From an uncultured Jannaschia sp. (GTDB lineage: Bacteria; Pseudomonadota; Alphaproteobacteria; Rhodobacterales; Rhodobacteraceae): DNA of 64,000 nt. A program made the translations under genes and the position numbers. Under the pieces are notes generated by a model. The model was given only the letters and a program-made list of their open reading frames with translations. It made no database searches and had not been told where the DNA came from. The DNA lies in contig NZ_CANLTR010000009.1 of assembly GCF_947494055.1 (NCBI RefSeq), positions 62,001-126,000 of the forward strand, in the 5' to 3' direction. Positions 18,887-27,484 of the stretch are shown here, in pieces. Positions within the stretch are counted from its first letter, which is position 1. Each line of letters begins with the position of its first letter.

Positions 18887-20470
18887 ATGCTTCTCCGCGC
18901 CACCATGCTCTCGCTGGCGACCCTGCTCACCGCCATGCCGGCGGCCGGCACGCCGCGCATCACGCCGCTGACCCTCGCGGTCGCGCAGGCCGCGTCCGAC
19001 GATCCGGTGGTGGCCACGTTCTATCGGTCGCGTGACTTCGCGCCGATCTGGATGGGACCCGAAGGCGACCGGGCCATCGTCGCGCGACGTGCGGCGTTCC
19101 TGCGTGCGCTCGACCGAGCCGGTTCGCACGGTCTGCCGATCGCGCGCTACGACCCGGCGGTCATCCGCGCGGAGTTCGCCCGCGCCTCCGATGGCGCCGC
19201 TCGCGGTGCTCTGGAGGTGGCGATGACACGGCGATTGCTGCGCTTTGCGAGAGACGTGAGCGCAGGCATCCTCGAGCCGGAGCGTGTCGACCCGGAGATC
19301 AAGCTCGAGATCGCTGCACCCGACCCGGCGAAGCTTCTCGAAGCGTTCACGACAGGAGATCCGGAGACCGCCTTGCAGTCGCTCTGGCCGAAGTCGCCCG
19401 TCTACCGTCGTCTTCTGCGGGAGAAATTGCGGCTGGAGGAGATCGGGGCCGCCGGCGGCTGGGGGCCGGGTGTCCCGGAAGGAACGCTGCGCCCCGGCGA
19501 CGTCGGGCCGGGGGTCGTGGCGCTGCGCGACCGGATGATGCGGATGGGCTATCTGGACCGCACCGCCTCCGCCGTCTTCGATGCGGCGCTAGAAGCGGCG
19601 CTCCGCGATTTCCAGACCGATCACGGGCTCGACCCCGACGGGCAGGCCGGCCCGGCAACGCGGGCCGCGCTCAACGTGCCGGTCGAGGTCCGTCTGGGTC
19701 AGATCCTCGTCGGTCTAGAACGCCAGCGCTGGATGAACAGGCCGCTGGAGCCGCGGCATATCCTCGTGAACCTTGCGGAGCAACGCGCCTATGTCGTCGA
19801 CGACGGCCGCGTGACCTTCGAGACGATTGTCGTCGTCGGCAAGGACACGCCCGGCCGCCGCACCCCGGAATTCAGCCACGAGATGACCCACATGGTCATC
19901 AACCCGACCTGGAACGTGCCCCGCTCGATCACGGTGAACGAGTATCTTCCGGCGCTCCAGCGCGGCGGCGCCCGGCATCTGGACGTCTATTCCCGCAACG
20001 GCAAGGTGAACCCCAGCGCGATCGACTTCACCCGCTACACCGCCGCGACCTTTCCGTTCAGCCTGAAGCAGCCGCCGGGCCCGCAGAACGCGCTCGGCCG
20101 GGTGAAGTTCATGTTTCCGAACCGCTGGAACATCTACCTTCACGACACGCCGGCCCGCAGCCTGTTCGCTCGCGACGTCCGCACGTTCAGCCACGGCTGC
20201 GTCCGCGTCGCGCGTCCGCTGGAACTGGCCTATCACCTTCTCGCGGCGCAATCCGACACACCCGAACGAGATTTCGACAGCAGGCTCGCCACCGGCCGGG
20301 AGACGCGCGTGAACCTCGAGCGGCCGATCGGCGTCCATATCGTCTACTGGTCGGCCTGGGTCTCGCCGGAGGGACGGGTCCAGTATCGCGGCGATCCGTA
20401 TGGTCGGGATGCCACCCTGCTCGACGCGTTGCGCGACGCCGGGGTGGAACTGTCGGCGGAGCGCAGTTAA
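18887..20470 (+). CDS. L,D-transpeptidase, YcbB/LdtD type
   Basis: 527 residues. A signal peptide (about 1-22), a helical scaffold domain with WPKSPVYRRLLREKL, a peptidoglycan-binding domain (LRPGDVGPGVVALRDRM, LRDFQTDHGLDPDGQAGPA; about 205-265) and a YkuD catalytic domain (about 295-465). The catalytic cysteine is Cys438 in FSHGCVRV, with the upstream histidine in IYLHDTPA. The fused scaffold and binding domain place it in the YcbB group, which forms 3-3 peptidoglycan cross-links and gives a beta-lactam-insensitive route of wall synthesis. Divergent partner: the DUF882 endopeptidase. Confidence 0.9.
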   Translation: MLLRATMLSLATLLTAMPAAGTPRITPLTLAVAQAASDDPVVATFYRSRDFAPIWMGPEGDRAIVARRAAFLRALDRAGSHGLPIARYDPAVIRAEFARASDGAARGALEVAMTRRLLRFARDVSAGILEPERVDPEIKLEIAAPDPAKLLEAFTTGDPETALQSLWPKSPVYRRLLREKLRLEEIGAAGGWGPGVPEGTLRPGDVGPGVVALRDRMMRMGYLDRTASAVFDAALEAALRDFQTDHGLDPDGQAGPATRAALNVPVEVRLGQILVGLERQRWMNRPLEPRHILVNLAEQRAYVVDDGRVTFETIVVVGKDTPGRRTPEFSHEMTHMVINPTWNVPRSITVNEYLPALQRGGARHLDVYSRNGKVNPSAIDFTRYTAATFPFSLKQPPGPQNALGRVKFMFPNRWNIYLHDTPARSLFARDVRTFSHGCVRVARPLELAYHLLAAQSDTPERDFDSRLATGRETRVNLERPIGVHIVYWSAWVSPEGRVQYRGDPYGRDATLLDALRDAGVELSAERS

Positions 20471-20512
20471 GTCCCCGGTCGGGAGCGGCACGGCTTCCGA
20501 CGGAGGCTTTGC

Positions 20513-21598
20513 ATGTTCACCCTGTCCGAGATCGCCGACACGCTGGGCCGTCCCGTCGAGGGGGATGGCAGCCTGCGCTTCGCGCGGGCGGCGGAACCGG
20601 CGGCGGCGGGGCCCGACGATCTCGCCCTGGCGATGTCGCCGGGATACGGCGACGCCCTGCGGCAGGGGCATGCGCGCGGCGCCATCCTTTGGGACGGGGC
20701 CGATTGGCGCGCGATGGGCCTCGAAGGCGCCGTCCTCGTCCCGCGGGCCCGTCTGGCGATGGCAGGGATCACGTCTGCGCTCGATGCGGGGCCGCGCATC
20801 GTGCCCGGCGTGCATCCGACGGCGATCGTCGAGAACGGGGCCGAAATCGGACCGGACGCCGCGATCGGTCCCTACGTGGTGATCGGGGCGGGCGCCCGCA
20901 TCGGTGCTCGAGCCCGGATCGCGGCGCATGCTACGGTGGCCGACGAGGCGGTCCTCGGAGACGACGTCCTGTTGATGCAAGGTGTCAGGATCGGCGCGCG
21001 CGTGCGTCTGGGCCACCGGGTCATCGTGCAGCCCAACGCGGTCATCGGCGGCGACGGGTTCAGCTTCGTCACGCCCGAGGAATCCGGCGTCGAGCGCGCC
21101 CGCAAATCTCTGGGCGACCAGGGGGAGATCCGGGCGCAGAACTGGACCCGCATCCATTCGCTGGGCTCGGTCGAGATCGGCGACGACGTGGAGATCGGCG
21201 CGAACACGACGATCGACCGCGGCACGATCGCGAACACGGTGGTCGGACGTGGCACCAAGATCGACAACCTCGTGATGATCGGCCACAACGACCGGATCGG
21301 CGAGGATTGCCTGCTCTGCGCGCATGTCGGCGTCTCGGGTGGCACGACGATCGGCAACCGGGTCGTCCTGGCGGGCAAGGTCGGCGTCAACGACAACATC
21401 ACCATCGGAGACGACGTTGTCGCGGGCGGCGGGACGAACATCTACACGCGCGTCGCTTCGGGCGAGGTCGTCATGGGCTCGCCGGCGGTGAAGATGGACA
21501 CGAACATGGCCATGTACCGCGCTTTGCGACGCCTTCCGCGTGCGCTCGAACAGCTCGCGGATCTTCGCAAGCGCGTCGGAGGCGGTGATGGCGGCTGA
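20513..21598 (+). CDS. lpxD: UDP-3-O-acylglucosamine N-acyltransferase (LpxD)
   Basis: 361 residues. Adds the N-linked hydroxy-acyl chain in lipid A synthesis using acyl-ACP. An N-terminal uridine-binding domain (about 1-95) is followed by left-handed beta-helix hexapeptide repeats (about 100-320), with the catalytic histidine as His258 in [12 protein letters not shown] and the family segment [14 protein letters not shown]. It is not in the usual bamA-lpxD-fabZ-lpxA cluster. Instead an acyl carrier protein gene starts within its last 11 bases and a ketosynthase follows, suggesting a dedicated acyl-chain supply for lipid A. It may be a second lpxD copy. Confidence 0.92.
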   Translation: MFTLSEIADTLGRPVEGDGSLRFARAAEPAAAGPDDLALAMSPGYGDALRQGHARGAILWDGADWRAMGLEGAVLVPRARLAMAGITSALDAGPRIVPGVHPTAIVENGAEIGPDAAIGPYVVIGAGARIGARARIAAHATVADEAVLGDDVLLMQGVRIGARVRLGHRVIVQPNAVIGGDGFSFVTPEESGVERARKSLGDQGEIRAQNWTRIHSLGSVEIGDDVEIGANTTIDRGTIANTVVGRGTKIDNLVMIGHNDRIGEDCLLCAHVGVSGGTTIGNRVVLAGKVGVNDNITIGDDVVAGGGTNIYTRVASGEVVMGSPAVKMDTNMAMYRALRRLPRALEQLADLRKRVGGGDGG

Positions 21599-21854
21599 CC
21601 TGCGCGCTCAGGTTCATACGATCCTCGCCGAGCAGGCAATGATCGACGCGGACGACGTGACCGACGACCAGGCGCCGGCAGATCTCGGCATCGACAGCAT
21701 GGGCGTGGTCGAGGCGATCTTCGCCATCGAGGAGGCGTTCGACATCCAAGTGCCGTTCAATGCCAACGCGCCGGGCGCACAAGGTTTCGACATCTCCTCC
21801 GTCGGCGCCATCGTCGCGGCGGTCGAGCGTCTCGTCGCCGAGCAGCACGACTGA
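21588..21854 (+). CDS. Acyl carrier protein (specialised, AcpXL-like context)
   Basis: 88 residues. The ATG at 21588 lies inside the lpxD end, after a GGAGGCGG ribosome site. Ser37 in [18 protein letters not shown] is the phosphopantetheine site, and helix 2 and [10 protein letters not shown] match ACPs. The sequence differs from the housekeeping fatty-acid ACP (no DSLDTVEL motif). Translational overlap with lpxD and the following ketosynthase suggests that it carries an unusual acyl chain, as AcpXL does for very-long-chain fatty acids of rhizobial lipid A. Function by context only. Confidence 0.85.
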   Translation: MAADLRAQVHTILAEQAMIDADDVTDDQAPADLGIDSMGVVEAIFAIEEAFDIQVPFNANAPGAQGFDISSVGAIVAAVERLVAEQHD

Positions 21855-21863
21855 TCCGGGCCG

Positions 21864-23072
21864 GTGCGCCGCGTCGTCATCACCGGCCGGGGGACGATCA
21901 ACGCGCTCGGGCGCGACGTGCCGTCGACGCTCGCCGCGATGCGGGCCGGGCGTTCCGCGATCGGTCCGCTGGAGATGCGCGATCTCGACCGGTTGACGAT
22001 CCGGATCGGCGCGCAGGTGCGGGACCACGACGAGGCCGCGATCTTCGACAGGTCGGAACTCGCGCTCTACGACCGGGCGACGCAATTCACCATCCTGTCC
22101 GCGCGTGAGGCGATGGCCGAGGCTGGGCTGGAGATCGCATCGGCCCGGGCCGAGCGGGCGGGCGTGATCCTCGGCACTTCCGGCGGTGGGCTGACGACGC
22201 AGGACGCGAACTTCCGGGCCGTCTACGAGGCCGGGAAGAACCGGGTGCATCCCTTCGTCGTCCCGCGCTTGATGGCGAATGCGGCCGCCTCGCATCTCAG
22301 CATGCTTCACAACCTGAAGGGGCCGGCTTTCACCGTCTCGACCGCTTGCGCGAGCTCGAACCATGCGATTGCGCAGGCCGTCCAGATCATCCGCGCCGGA
22401 ATGGCTGACGTGATGCTGACCGGCGGGGCGGAGGCGATGCTCTGCTTCGGCGGCGTGAAGGCTTGGGAGGGTCTGCGCGTCATGTCGACGGATACCTGCC
22501 GCCCGTTTTGCGCAACGCGATCGGGAATGGTGCAGGGCGAGGGGGCCGGCGTGTTCGTGCTTGAGGATCGCGAACACGCACTGGCGCGCGGCGCGACGAT
22601 TCTGGGCGAGATCGCCGGCATCGCAATGAATGCGGACGCAGCCGATATCGTCGCACCCTCGCGCGTCGGCGCCGCCCGGGCGATGGCCGGAGCGCTGCGC
22701 GATGCCGGGCTCGATCCGCGCGACATCGGCTACATCAACGCGCACGGCACCGGGACGACCGCGAACGATCGAACCGAATGCGCCGCGATCCGGGAGGTTC
22801 TCGGGTCGGCCGCGGACGACGTGGCCGTGTCCTCGACGAAATCTATGCATGGTCATTGCATCGGCGCGACCGGCGCAATCGAGCTCCTGGCTTGCCTGAT
22901 GGCGCTGACCGAAGGGGTGATCGCGCCGACGGCGAACTGGTGCGCGGCCGATCCGGAATGCGATCTCGACGTGGTGCCGAACGTCGCGCGCGAGGTTCCC
23001 GTCACGGCCTGCCTCTCCAACGCCTTCGCCTTCGGGGGGATGAACGCCGTGCTGGCGCTTGTCGCGCCCTGA
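21864..23072 (+). CDS. Beta-ketoacyl-ACP synthase (FabF/KAS II-like)
   Basis: 402 residues from a GTG nine bases after the ACP stop. Condensing enzyme with an intact Cys-His-His triad: Cys162 in VSTACASSNHA, the first histidine in INAHGTGTTANDRTE and the second in STKSMHGHCIGATGAIE. C-terminal LSNAFAFGGMNAVLAL is also typical. It extends acyl chains on an ACP with malonyl-ACP. Its position directly after lpxD and a specialised ACP mirrors the acpXL-fabF-type clusters of lipid A long-chain synthesis, but no dehydratase or acyltransferase gene is present, so only part of such a pathway is visible. Confidence 0.88.
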   Translation: MRRVVITGRGTINALGRDVPSTLAAMRAGRSAIGPLEMRDLDRLTIRIGAQVRDHDEAAIFDRSELALYDRATQFTILSAREAMAEAGLEIASARAERAGVILGTSGGGLTTQDANFRAVYEAGKNRVHPFVVPRLMANAAASHLSMLHNLKGPAFTVSTACASSNHAIAQAVQIIRAGMADVMLTGGAEAMLCFGGVKAWEGLRVMSTDTCRPFCATRSGMVQGEGAGVFVLEDREHALARGATILGEIAGIAMNADAADIVAPSRVGAARAMAGALRDAGLDPRDIGYINAHGTGTTANDRTECAAIREVLGSAADDVAVSSTKSMHGHCIGATGAIELLACLMALTEGVIAPTANWCAADPECDLDVVPNVAREVPVTACLSNAFAFGGMNAVLALVAP

Positions 23073-23079
23073 AACGCAA

Positions 23080-23105
23080 AGGGCCCCGGCATGTGCCAAG
23101 GCCCT
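23080..23105. terminator. Hairpin between convergent ketosynthase and IalB genes
   Basis: Nested hairpin: outer stem AGGGCC/GGCCCT (23080-23085 with 23100-23105) and inner GGCA/TGCC. It sits between two convergent stop codons; T-tracts are weak. Confidence 0.5.
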
Positions 23106-23125
23106 CCGTCGCGGTTGCGTTCGAA

Positions 23126-23836
23126 TTATTCCTGGTCCACGACCTCGACCGCCGCGAGACCTGCGGTGAATCCGGACAGCGACATCGCGAGTTCCGCCGC
23201 CTGGTCCGGGGCGAGCGCCGGGACGACGACGAGTGTAGCCGTCGACCCGCGCTTGAGCGCCGCCACGTCTTCCTCGGTGAAGCCCATCCGGGAATAGCAC
23301 CCCGACGGGTCGCAGAAGCTGAACGGGTAGCGCCGGGGCTCGCCGCCATCAATGGTCATCGTCACCTGCGCCGTCAGGAGCGTCTGCAGCGGGGTCAGGA
23401 TCGTCGCCCCCACCGCGACATCGCCGCCATCGGGCAGGTCGAAGATGTTGACGTCAGCCGTCGGGTTGCCGTTCTGATCGGCGAGGCGCTGATAGAGCTG
23501 GCAAGGATCTTCCTGGCCTTCGGGCGCGCGGAGGCAGCGGACCTGCCAATCGCCGTGCTCCTCGCGGACGTAGATCTCGGGGCCGCCGCCGAGCGCCTCG
23601 CCGACATCCTGCCCGACCGACAGATCGCCGCCGGGTGCGGCGGAGTCGGCCTCGCCTGTGGCAGTTGCGGCATCCGCCGCCGGAGCGCCGGCCGCCGGCG
23701 CGTCGGGCGTCGGGACGACCTCCTCGCCGGCCGTTATGTCAGCCTCCGGCGCATCGGGCTCTTGGGAGAAGGCGGGAGCGGCGAGTACGAGGGCGAGCGC
23801 GAGCGCTGCGGGCAAACGGATCGGATGAACGGGCAA
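23126..23836 (-). CDS. Invasion-associated locus B (IalB)-family exported protein
   Basis: About 236 residues. I chose the TTG at 23836 because GGAG lies seven bases upstream and it leaves a normal signal peptide (PVHPIRLPAALALALVLAAP then AFSQ). An ATG at 23875 is possible but lacks a ribosome site. After an acidic, Ala/Pro-rich linker (about 28-75) comes the IalB domain (about 80-236) with DWQVRCLR, a conserved CQLYQRL cysteine and FCDPSGCYSRMGF, the second cysteine pair of the family. The name comes from Bartonella; in free-living Rhodobacteraceae these are common periplasmic proteins of unknown role. Two small-RNA-like units lie directly upstream. Confidence 0.82.
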   Translation of the reverse strand: MPVHPIRLPAALALALVLAAPAFSQEPDAPEADITAGEEVVPTPDAPAAGAPAADAATATGEADSAAPGGDLSVGQDVGEALGGGPEIYVREEHGDWQVRCLRAPEGQEDPCQLYQRLADQNGNPTADVNIFDLPDGGDVAVGATILTPLQTLLTAQVTMTIDGGEPRRYPFSFCDPSGCYSRMGFTEEDVAALKRGSTATLVVVPALAPDQAAELAMSLSGFTAGLAAVEVVDQE

Positions 23837-23956
23837 GGCAAGTCTCCTGTCGAGGTTTCCTGCGCCCGATATCATGCCGTTCGGGCGGTGTGCAGGGGGC
23901 GAATCGGGGGTGCGACCGCGGAGTGCGACACGGCTTCGCGAGCGGATTCTCGAACA

Positions 23957-24030
23957 TGAAAAAGGGGCCTCGAACGAAGGCCCCTTCCCGTGATTTTTTC
24001 TCTCCCCGTCGGACTGGCCGACTTGATGGG
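23957..24030 (-). ncRNA. Putative small RNA B (or attenuated leader of the IalB gene)
   Basis: A complete small-RNA layout on the minus strand: a sigma-70-type promoter (24063-24035), then a predicted start near 24030, a 5' stem-loop with outer CCCC/GGGG and inner GTCGG/CCGAC stems (24031-24001), an A-rich single-stranded stretch, and a 9-bp terminator stem (23986-23978 with 23970-23962) followed at once by a T-tract. About 74 nt and no reading frame. Because the terminator lies 120 bases before the IalB start codon, it could instead be a leader controlling that gene. I recognise no known family. Confidence 0.55.
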
Positions 24031-24136
24031 GCAGACCATAGGCAGCGGGTTCTAAGCCGTCAACCGACGAAATCGGCGGCGTTCGACACGAAAAAAGCCG
24101 CGCGGTGGGAGCCGCGCGGCCAGTTCGACAGGGAGA
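24001..24136. repeat. 19-bp inverted repeat linking the two small-RNA units
   Basis: Bases 24001-24019 (TCTCCCCGTCGGACTGGCC) match the reverse complement of 24118-24136 at 17 of 19 positions. If both units are transcribed from the minus strand, their transcripts could pair with each other here. Confidence 0.7.
24035..24063 (-). promoter_or_regulatory. Promoter of putative small RNA B
   Basis: Minus strand: TTGACG (24063-24058), 17-base spacer, TATGGT (24040-24035). The spacer contains CTTAGAACC (24056-24048), a box that recurs at the same distance (7 bases) from the -10-like element of small RNA A. Confidence 0.6.
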
Positions 24137-24171
24137 CAAACCGAGGCGGACGACACTGTGCGCCCCGATCT
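24089..24171 (-). ncRNA. Putative small RNA A
   Basis: Upstream unit of the tandem pair. On the minus strand a CTTAGAACC box (24199-24191) precedes a -10-like CATAAC (24183-24178) by 7 bases, as in unit B, though its -35 is poor. The predicted transcript of about 83 nt ends in a perfect 9-bp GC stem (24120-24112 with 24105-24097) followed directly by six T residues, a strong intrinsic terminator. Nothing on the minus strand upstream of it needs terminating, because the next gene (24226) runs the other way. Bases 24136-24118 are complementary (17 of 19) to the 5' part of unit B. Confidence 0.5.
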
Positions 24172-24225
24172 GCCGCTGTTATGGCAAAGTGGTTCTAAGA
24201 TCCGGTTAATGGCGGGGGCGCGATC

Positions 24226-25743
24226 ATGAAGCACGCGGGGGAAACGATCTTCTTGGGGGGCGGCGGAACCGATCACGCCGAGCCGCAGGGACTTCGGCTC
24301 GACCACGCCAACCGGCACGGACTCATCGCCGGCGCAACCGGGACGGGCAAGACCGTAACGCTGCAGATCCTGGCGCAGGGCTTTGCGGACGCGGGCGTGC
24401 CGGTCTTCCTCTCCGACGTGAAGGGCGATCTCGCCGGGCTCGCCATGCCCGGCTCGGACGTGCACGACCTGCACCCGGCGTTTCTCGAACGGGCAGCGCG
24501 GATCGGCCTCGAGCTCAGCTACGCCCCGGCACCCGTCACCTTTTGGGATCTCTGGGGCGAGGCCGGGCATCCGGTGCGCACGACGATCTCCGAGATGGGA
24601 CCGCTGCTGCTCGCCCGGCTGATGGAGTTGACGGATGCGCAAGAGGGCGTCCTCGACATCGCGTTCCGCGTGGCCGACGCGGAGGGGCTGGCGCTGCTCG
24701 ACCTGAAGGACCTACAATCGCTGCTGGTCTGGGTCGGGGAGAACCGCAAGGATCTGTCGCTGCGTTACGGCAACGTGTCGACCGCCTCCGTGGGCGCGAT
24801 CCAGCGGCGGCTGCTGCAACTCGAGCGGCAGGGCGGTGATCGGCTCTTCGGAGAGCCGGCGCTGGAATTGTCGGATCTGATGCGAACGACGTCGGACGGG
24901 CGGGGGCAGGTCAACATCCTGGCGGCCGACCGTTTGATAAACGCACCCCGTCTGTATGCGACGTTCCTGCTCTGGCTCCTGTCGGAGCTCTTCGAACAGC
25001 TGCCGGAGGTGGGCGATCCGGAGAAGCCGAAGCTCGTCTTCTTCTTCGACGAGGCGCACCTTCTGTTCGACGAGGCCCCCCGTCCGCTGATCGACAAGGT
25101 CGAGCAGGTGGCTCGGCTGATCCGGTCGAAGGGCGTCGGGGTCTATTTCGTGACGCAGAACCCCGAGGACGTTCCCGAGGACATCCTCAGCCAACTCGGC
25201 AATCGTGTGCAGCACGCGTTGCGCGCCTTCACCGCGAAGGACCGGCGCGCTCTCTCGCAGGCGGCGCAGAACTACCGCGAGAATCCGCGCTTCGACATCG
25301 CGGAGGCAATTCGCGAGGTGGGCACGGGAGAGGCGGTCACGTCCTTCCTCGACCGCAAGGGCGTCCCCGGCATGGCGGAGCGGACCCTGATCCGGCCGCC
25401 AGCTTCGCGCCTCGGTCCGATCTCGGTGGCGGAGCGGGCCGCGATCGTCGCGGCCTCACCTGTGGCGGGACGCTACGACACGACCGTGGACCGCGAGAGC
25501 GCCTACGAGATCTTGGCAAAACGCGCCGCGGAATCGGCTACGTCAGAAGAAGCGAGCGAGCAGCGGAGGTACAAGTCGGGGCGGCGTTACACGGCGCCGT
25601 CGGGTGGCGATGCATCGCGCCGGTCGTCCCGTGGCGATACTGTCGGGGACGCCTTCACCAAATCGCTGGCACGATCACTCGGCACGCAGGTCGGCCGGAC
25701 CGTCCTGCGCGGCGTCCTCGGCGGCTTGTTCCGGGGGCGCTGA
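24226..25743 (+). CDS. DUF853 (YjgR/HerA-like) ATPase
   Basis: 505 residues. P-loop ATPase of the HerA/FtsK superfamily: Walker A GATGTGKT near residue 36, Walker [18 protein letters not shown] (about 264-280), and the sensor stretch [19 protein letters not shown]. The nearly universal DUF853 features [14 protein letters not shown] and [15 protein letters not shown] are present. The C-terminal 70 residues are Arg/Ser-rich and end in a short Gly/Leu segment. The role is unknown; it is often called a helicase by homology only. A lone gene, convergent with guaA 22 bases later. Confidence 0.88.
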   Translation: MKHAGETIFLGGGGTDHAEPQGLRLDHANRHGLIAGATGTGKTVTLQILAQGFADAGVPVFLSDVKGDLAGLAMPGSDVHDLHPAFLERAARIGLELSYAPAPVTFWDLWGEAGHPVRTTISEMGPLLLARLMELTDAQEGVLDIAFRVADAEGLALLDLKDLQSLLVWVGENRKDLSLRYGNVSTASVGAIQRRLLQLERQGGDRLFGEPALELSDLMRTTSDGRGQVNILAADRLINAPRLYATFLLWLLSELFEQLPEVGDPEKPKLVFFFDEAHLLFDEAPRPLIDKVEQVARLIRSKGVGVYFVTQNPEDVPEDILSQLGNRVQHALRAFTAKDRRALSQAAQNYRENPRFDIAEAIREVGTGEAVTSFLDRKGVPGMAERTLIRPPASRLGPISVAERAAIVAASPVAGRYDTTVDRESAYEILAKRAAESATSEEASEQRRYKSGRRYTAPSGGDASRRSSRGDTVGDAFTKSLARSLGTQVGRTVLRGVLGGLFRGR

Positions 25744-25764
25744 CGACGGGCCGAAGCGCGAGCG

Positions 25765-27336
25765 TCATTCCCATTCGATCGTGCCCGGCGGCTTCGAGGT
25801 AATGTCGTAGGTCACGCGGTTGATGCCCGGCACCTCGTTGATGATCCGCGTCGCGGTCTCTCCGAGAAAATCGTGGCTGAAGGGATAGTAATCCGCCGTC
25901 ATCCCGTCGACGGAGGTCACGGCGCGCAACGCGCAGGCGAAGTCGTAGGTCCGACCGTCGCCCATCACGCCGACCGTTCGAACAGGCAGGATGGCGACGA
26001 AAGCCTGCCAGATCTCGTCGTAGAGGCCGTGGCGCCGGATCTGGTCGATGAAGACCGCGTCGGCCTTGCGCAGAATGTCGAGCTTCTCGCGCGTGATCTC
26101 GCCCGGGCAGCGGATGGCGAGGCCGGGACCGGGAAAGGGGTGGCGGCCGATGAAACTGGGTGGCAGGCCGAGCTCCCGGCCGAGTTCGCGCACTTCGTCC
26201 TTGAAGAGTTCGCGCAGCGGCTCGATCAGCTTCAACCCCATCTTCTCGGGCAGGCCGCCGACATTGTGGTGCGACTTGATCGTCACCGACGGGCCGCCCG
26301 AGAAGCTGACGGATTCGATGACGTCCGGGTAAAGCGTGCCCTGCGCGAGGTATTCGGCGCCGCCGACTTCGGCCGCATGCTTCTGGAAGACGTCGATGAA
26401 GAGCCGGCCGATCGTCTTTCGTTTCGTTTCCGGATCGGAAACGCCGTCGAGCGCGTCGAGGAACAGGTCGCGCTCGTCGGCATGGATGAGCGGAATGTTG
26501 TAGTGATCTCCGAACATCCGCACGACCTCCTCGGCTTCGCCCTGCCGCAGGAGACCGTGATCGACGAAGACGCAAGTGAGCTGATCGCCGATCGCCTCGT
26601 GAATCAGCACCGCCGCCACGGAGGAATCGACGCCGCCGGACAGGCCGCAGATGACCTTGCCGTCGCCGACCTGATCACGGATCGCCTGTATGGCCTGATC
26701 GCGGTAGCCGGCCATGGTCCAGTCGCCGTCGAAACCGGCGATCCGCACGAAGTTCTCGAACAGGCGCCGGCCCTTCGGCGTGTGGTGCACCTCGGGGTGG
26801 AACTGCATCCCGTAGAAGTGCCGCGCCGCATCGGCAACGACGGCGAAAGGCGCGCCGGGCGAAGTGGCGAAGACCTCGAAGCCGGGCGCAATGCGGTCCA
26901 CATGGTCGCCATGCGACATCCAGACCTGCTCCCGCCCGGTCGATTCGAGCCCGTCGAACCAGCCCTCAAGCAGGTCGAGCTCGGTCTTCCGGGTTACGAA
27001 GGCGCGGCCGAATTCGGCGCTGCCCTCGCCGCGCACGACCCGACCGCCCAGCATCTGCATCATCGCCTGCTGGCCGTAGCAGATGCCGAGGACGGGGACG
27101 CCTAGCTCGAACACCTCTGCCGGCGGTCGCGGGCTGTCGGCATCGGGAACCGAGGCCGGGCCACCCGACAGGATCACCGCCCTCGGGGCCCGCGCGCTCA
27201 GCAGGTCGGGGGTGACGTTCTGGAACGGGTGTATCTCGCAATAGACGTTCAGCTCCCGCAACCGGCGGGCGATGAGCTGGGTCACCTGGCTGCCGAAGTC
27301 GACGATCAGGAGGCATTGGTGTTCGGGCAGATCCAT
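25765..27336 (-). CDS. guaA: GMP synthase (glutamine-hydrolysing)
   Basis: 523 residues. Converts XMP to GMP using ATP and glutamine. The N-terminal class I amidotransferase has the nucleophile in GICYGQQAM and the His/Glu of FHPEVHH. The ATP-pyrophosphatase P-loop is [14 protein letters not shown] (about 230), and the dimerisation domain at the C-terminus ends in the conserved [15 protein letters not shown]. The ATG at 27336 begins [17 protein letters not shown]; 12 upstream codons are not conserved. Monocistronic, divergent from the MttB-family gene. Confidence 0.96.
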   Translation of the reverse strand: MDLPEHQCLLIVDFGSQVTQLIARRLRELNVYCEIHPFQNVTPDLLSARAPRAVILSGGPASVPDADSPRPPAEVFELGVPVLGICYGQQAMMQMLGGRVVRGEGSAEFGRAFVTRKTELDLLEGWFDGLESTGREQVWMSHGDHVDRIAPGFEVFATSPGAPFAVVADAARHFYGMQFHPEVHHTPKGRRLFENFVRIAGFDGDWTMAGYRDQAIQAIRDQVGDGKVICGLSGGVDSSVAAVLIHEAIGDQLTCVFVDHGLLRQGEAEEVVRMFGDHYNIPLIHADERDLFLDALDGVSDPETKRKTIGRLFIDVFQKHAAEVGGAEYLAQGTLYPDVIESVSFSGGPSVTIKSHHNVGGLPEKMGLKLIEPLRELFKDEVRELGRELGLPPSFIGRHPFPGPGLAIRCPGEITREKLDILRKADAVFIDQIRRHGLYDEIWQAFVAILPVRTVGVMGDGRTYDFACALRAVTSVDGMTADYYPFSHDFLGETATRIINEVPGINRVTYDITSKPPGTIEWE

Positions 27337-27484
27337 GGATCGCGCCTTACGCGGGGGGCGTGCGGACGGCAAGATCGGCCCTCACTGCATGTCGCCTTTC
27401 GCCCGTCCGGGGCGCAAATGCACCGCCGGGCTGCGTCTGGTACCATTAGGGAGGGGCTCGACGACGCAAACGTTGGGGATCGGC

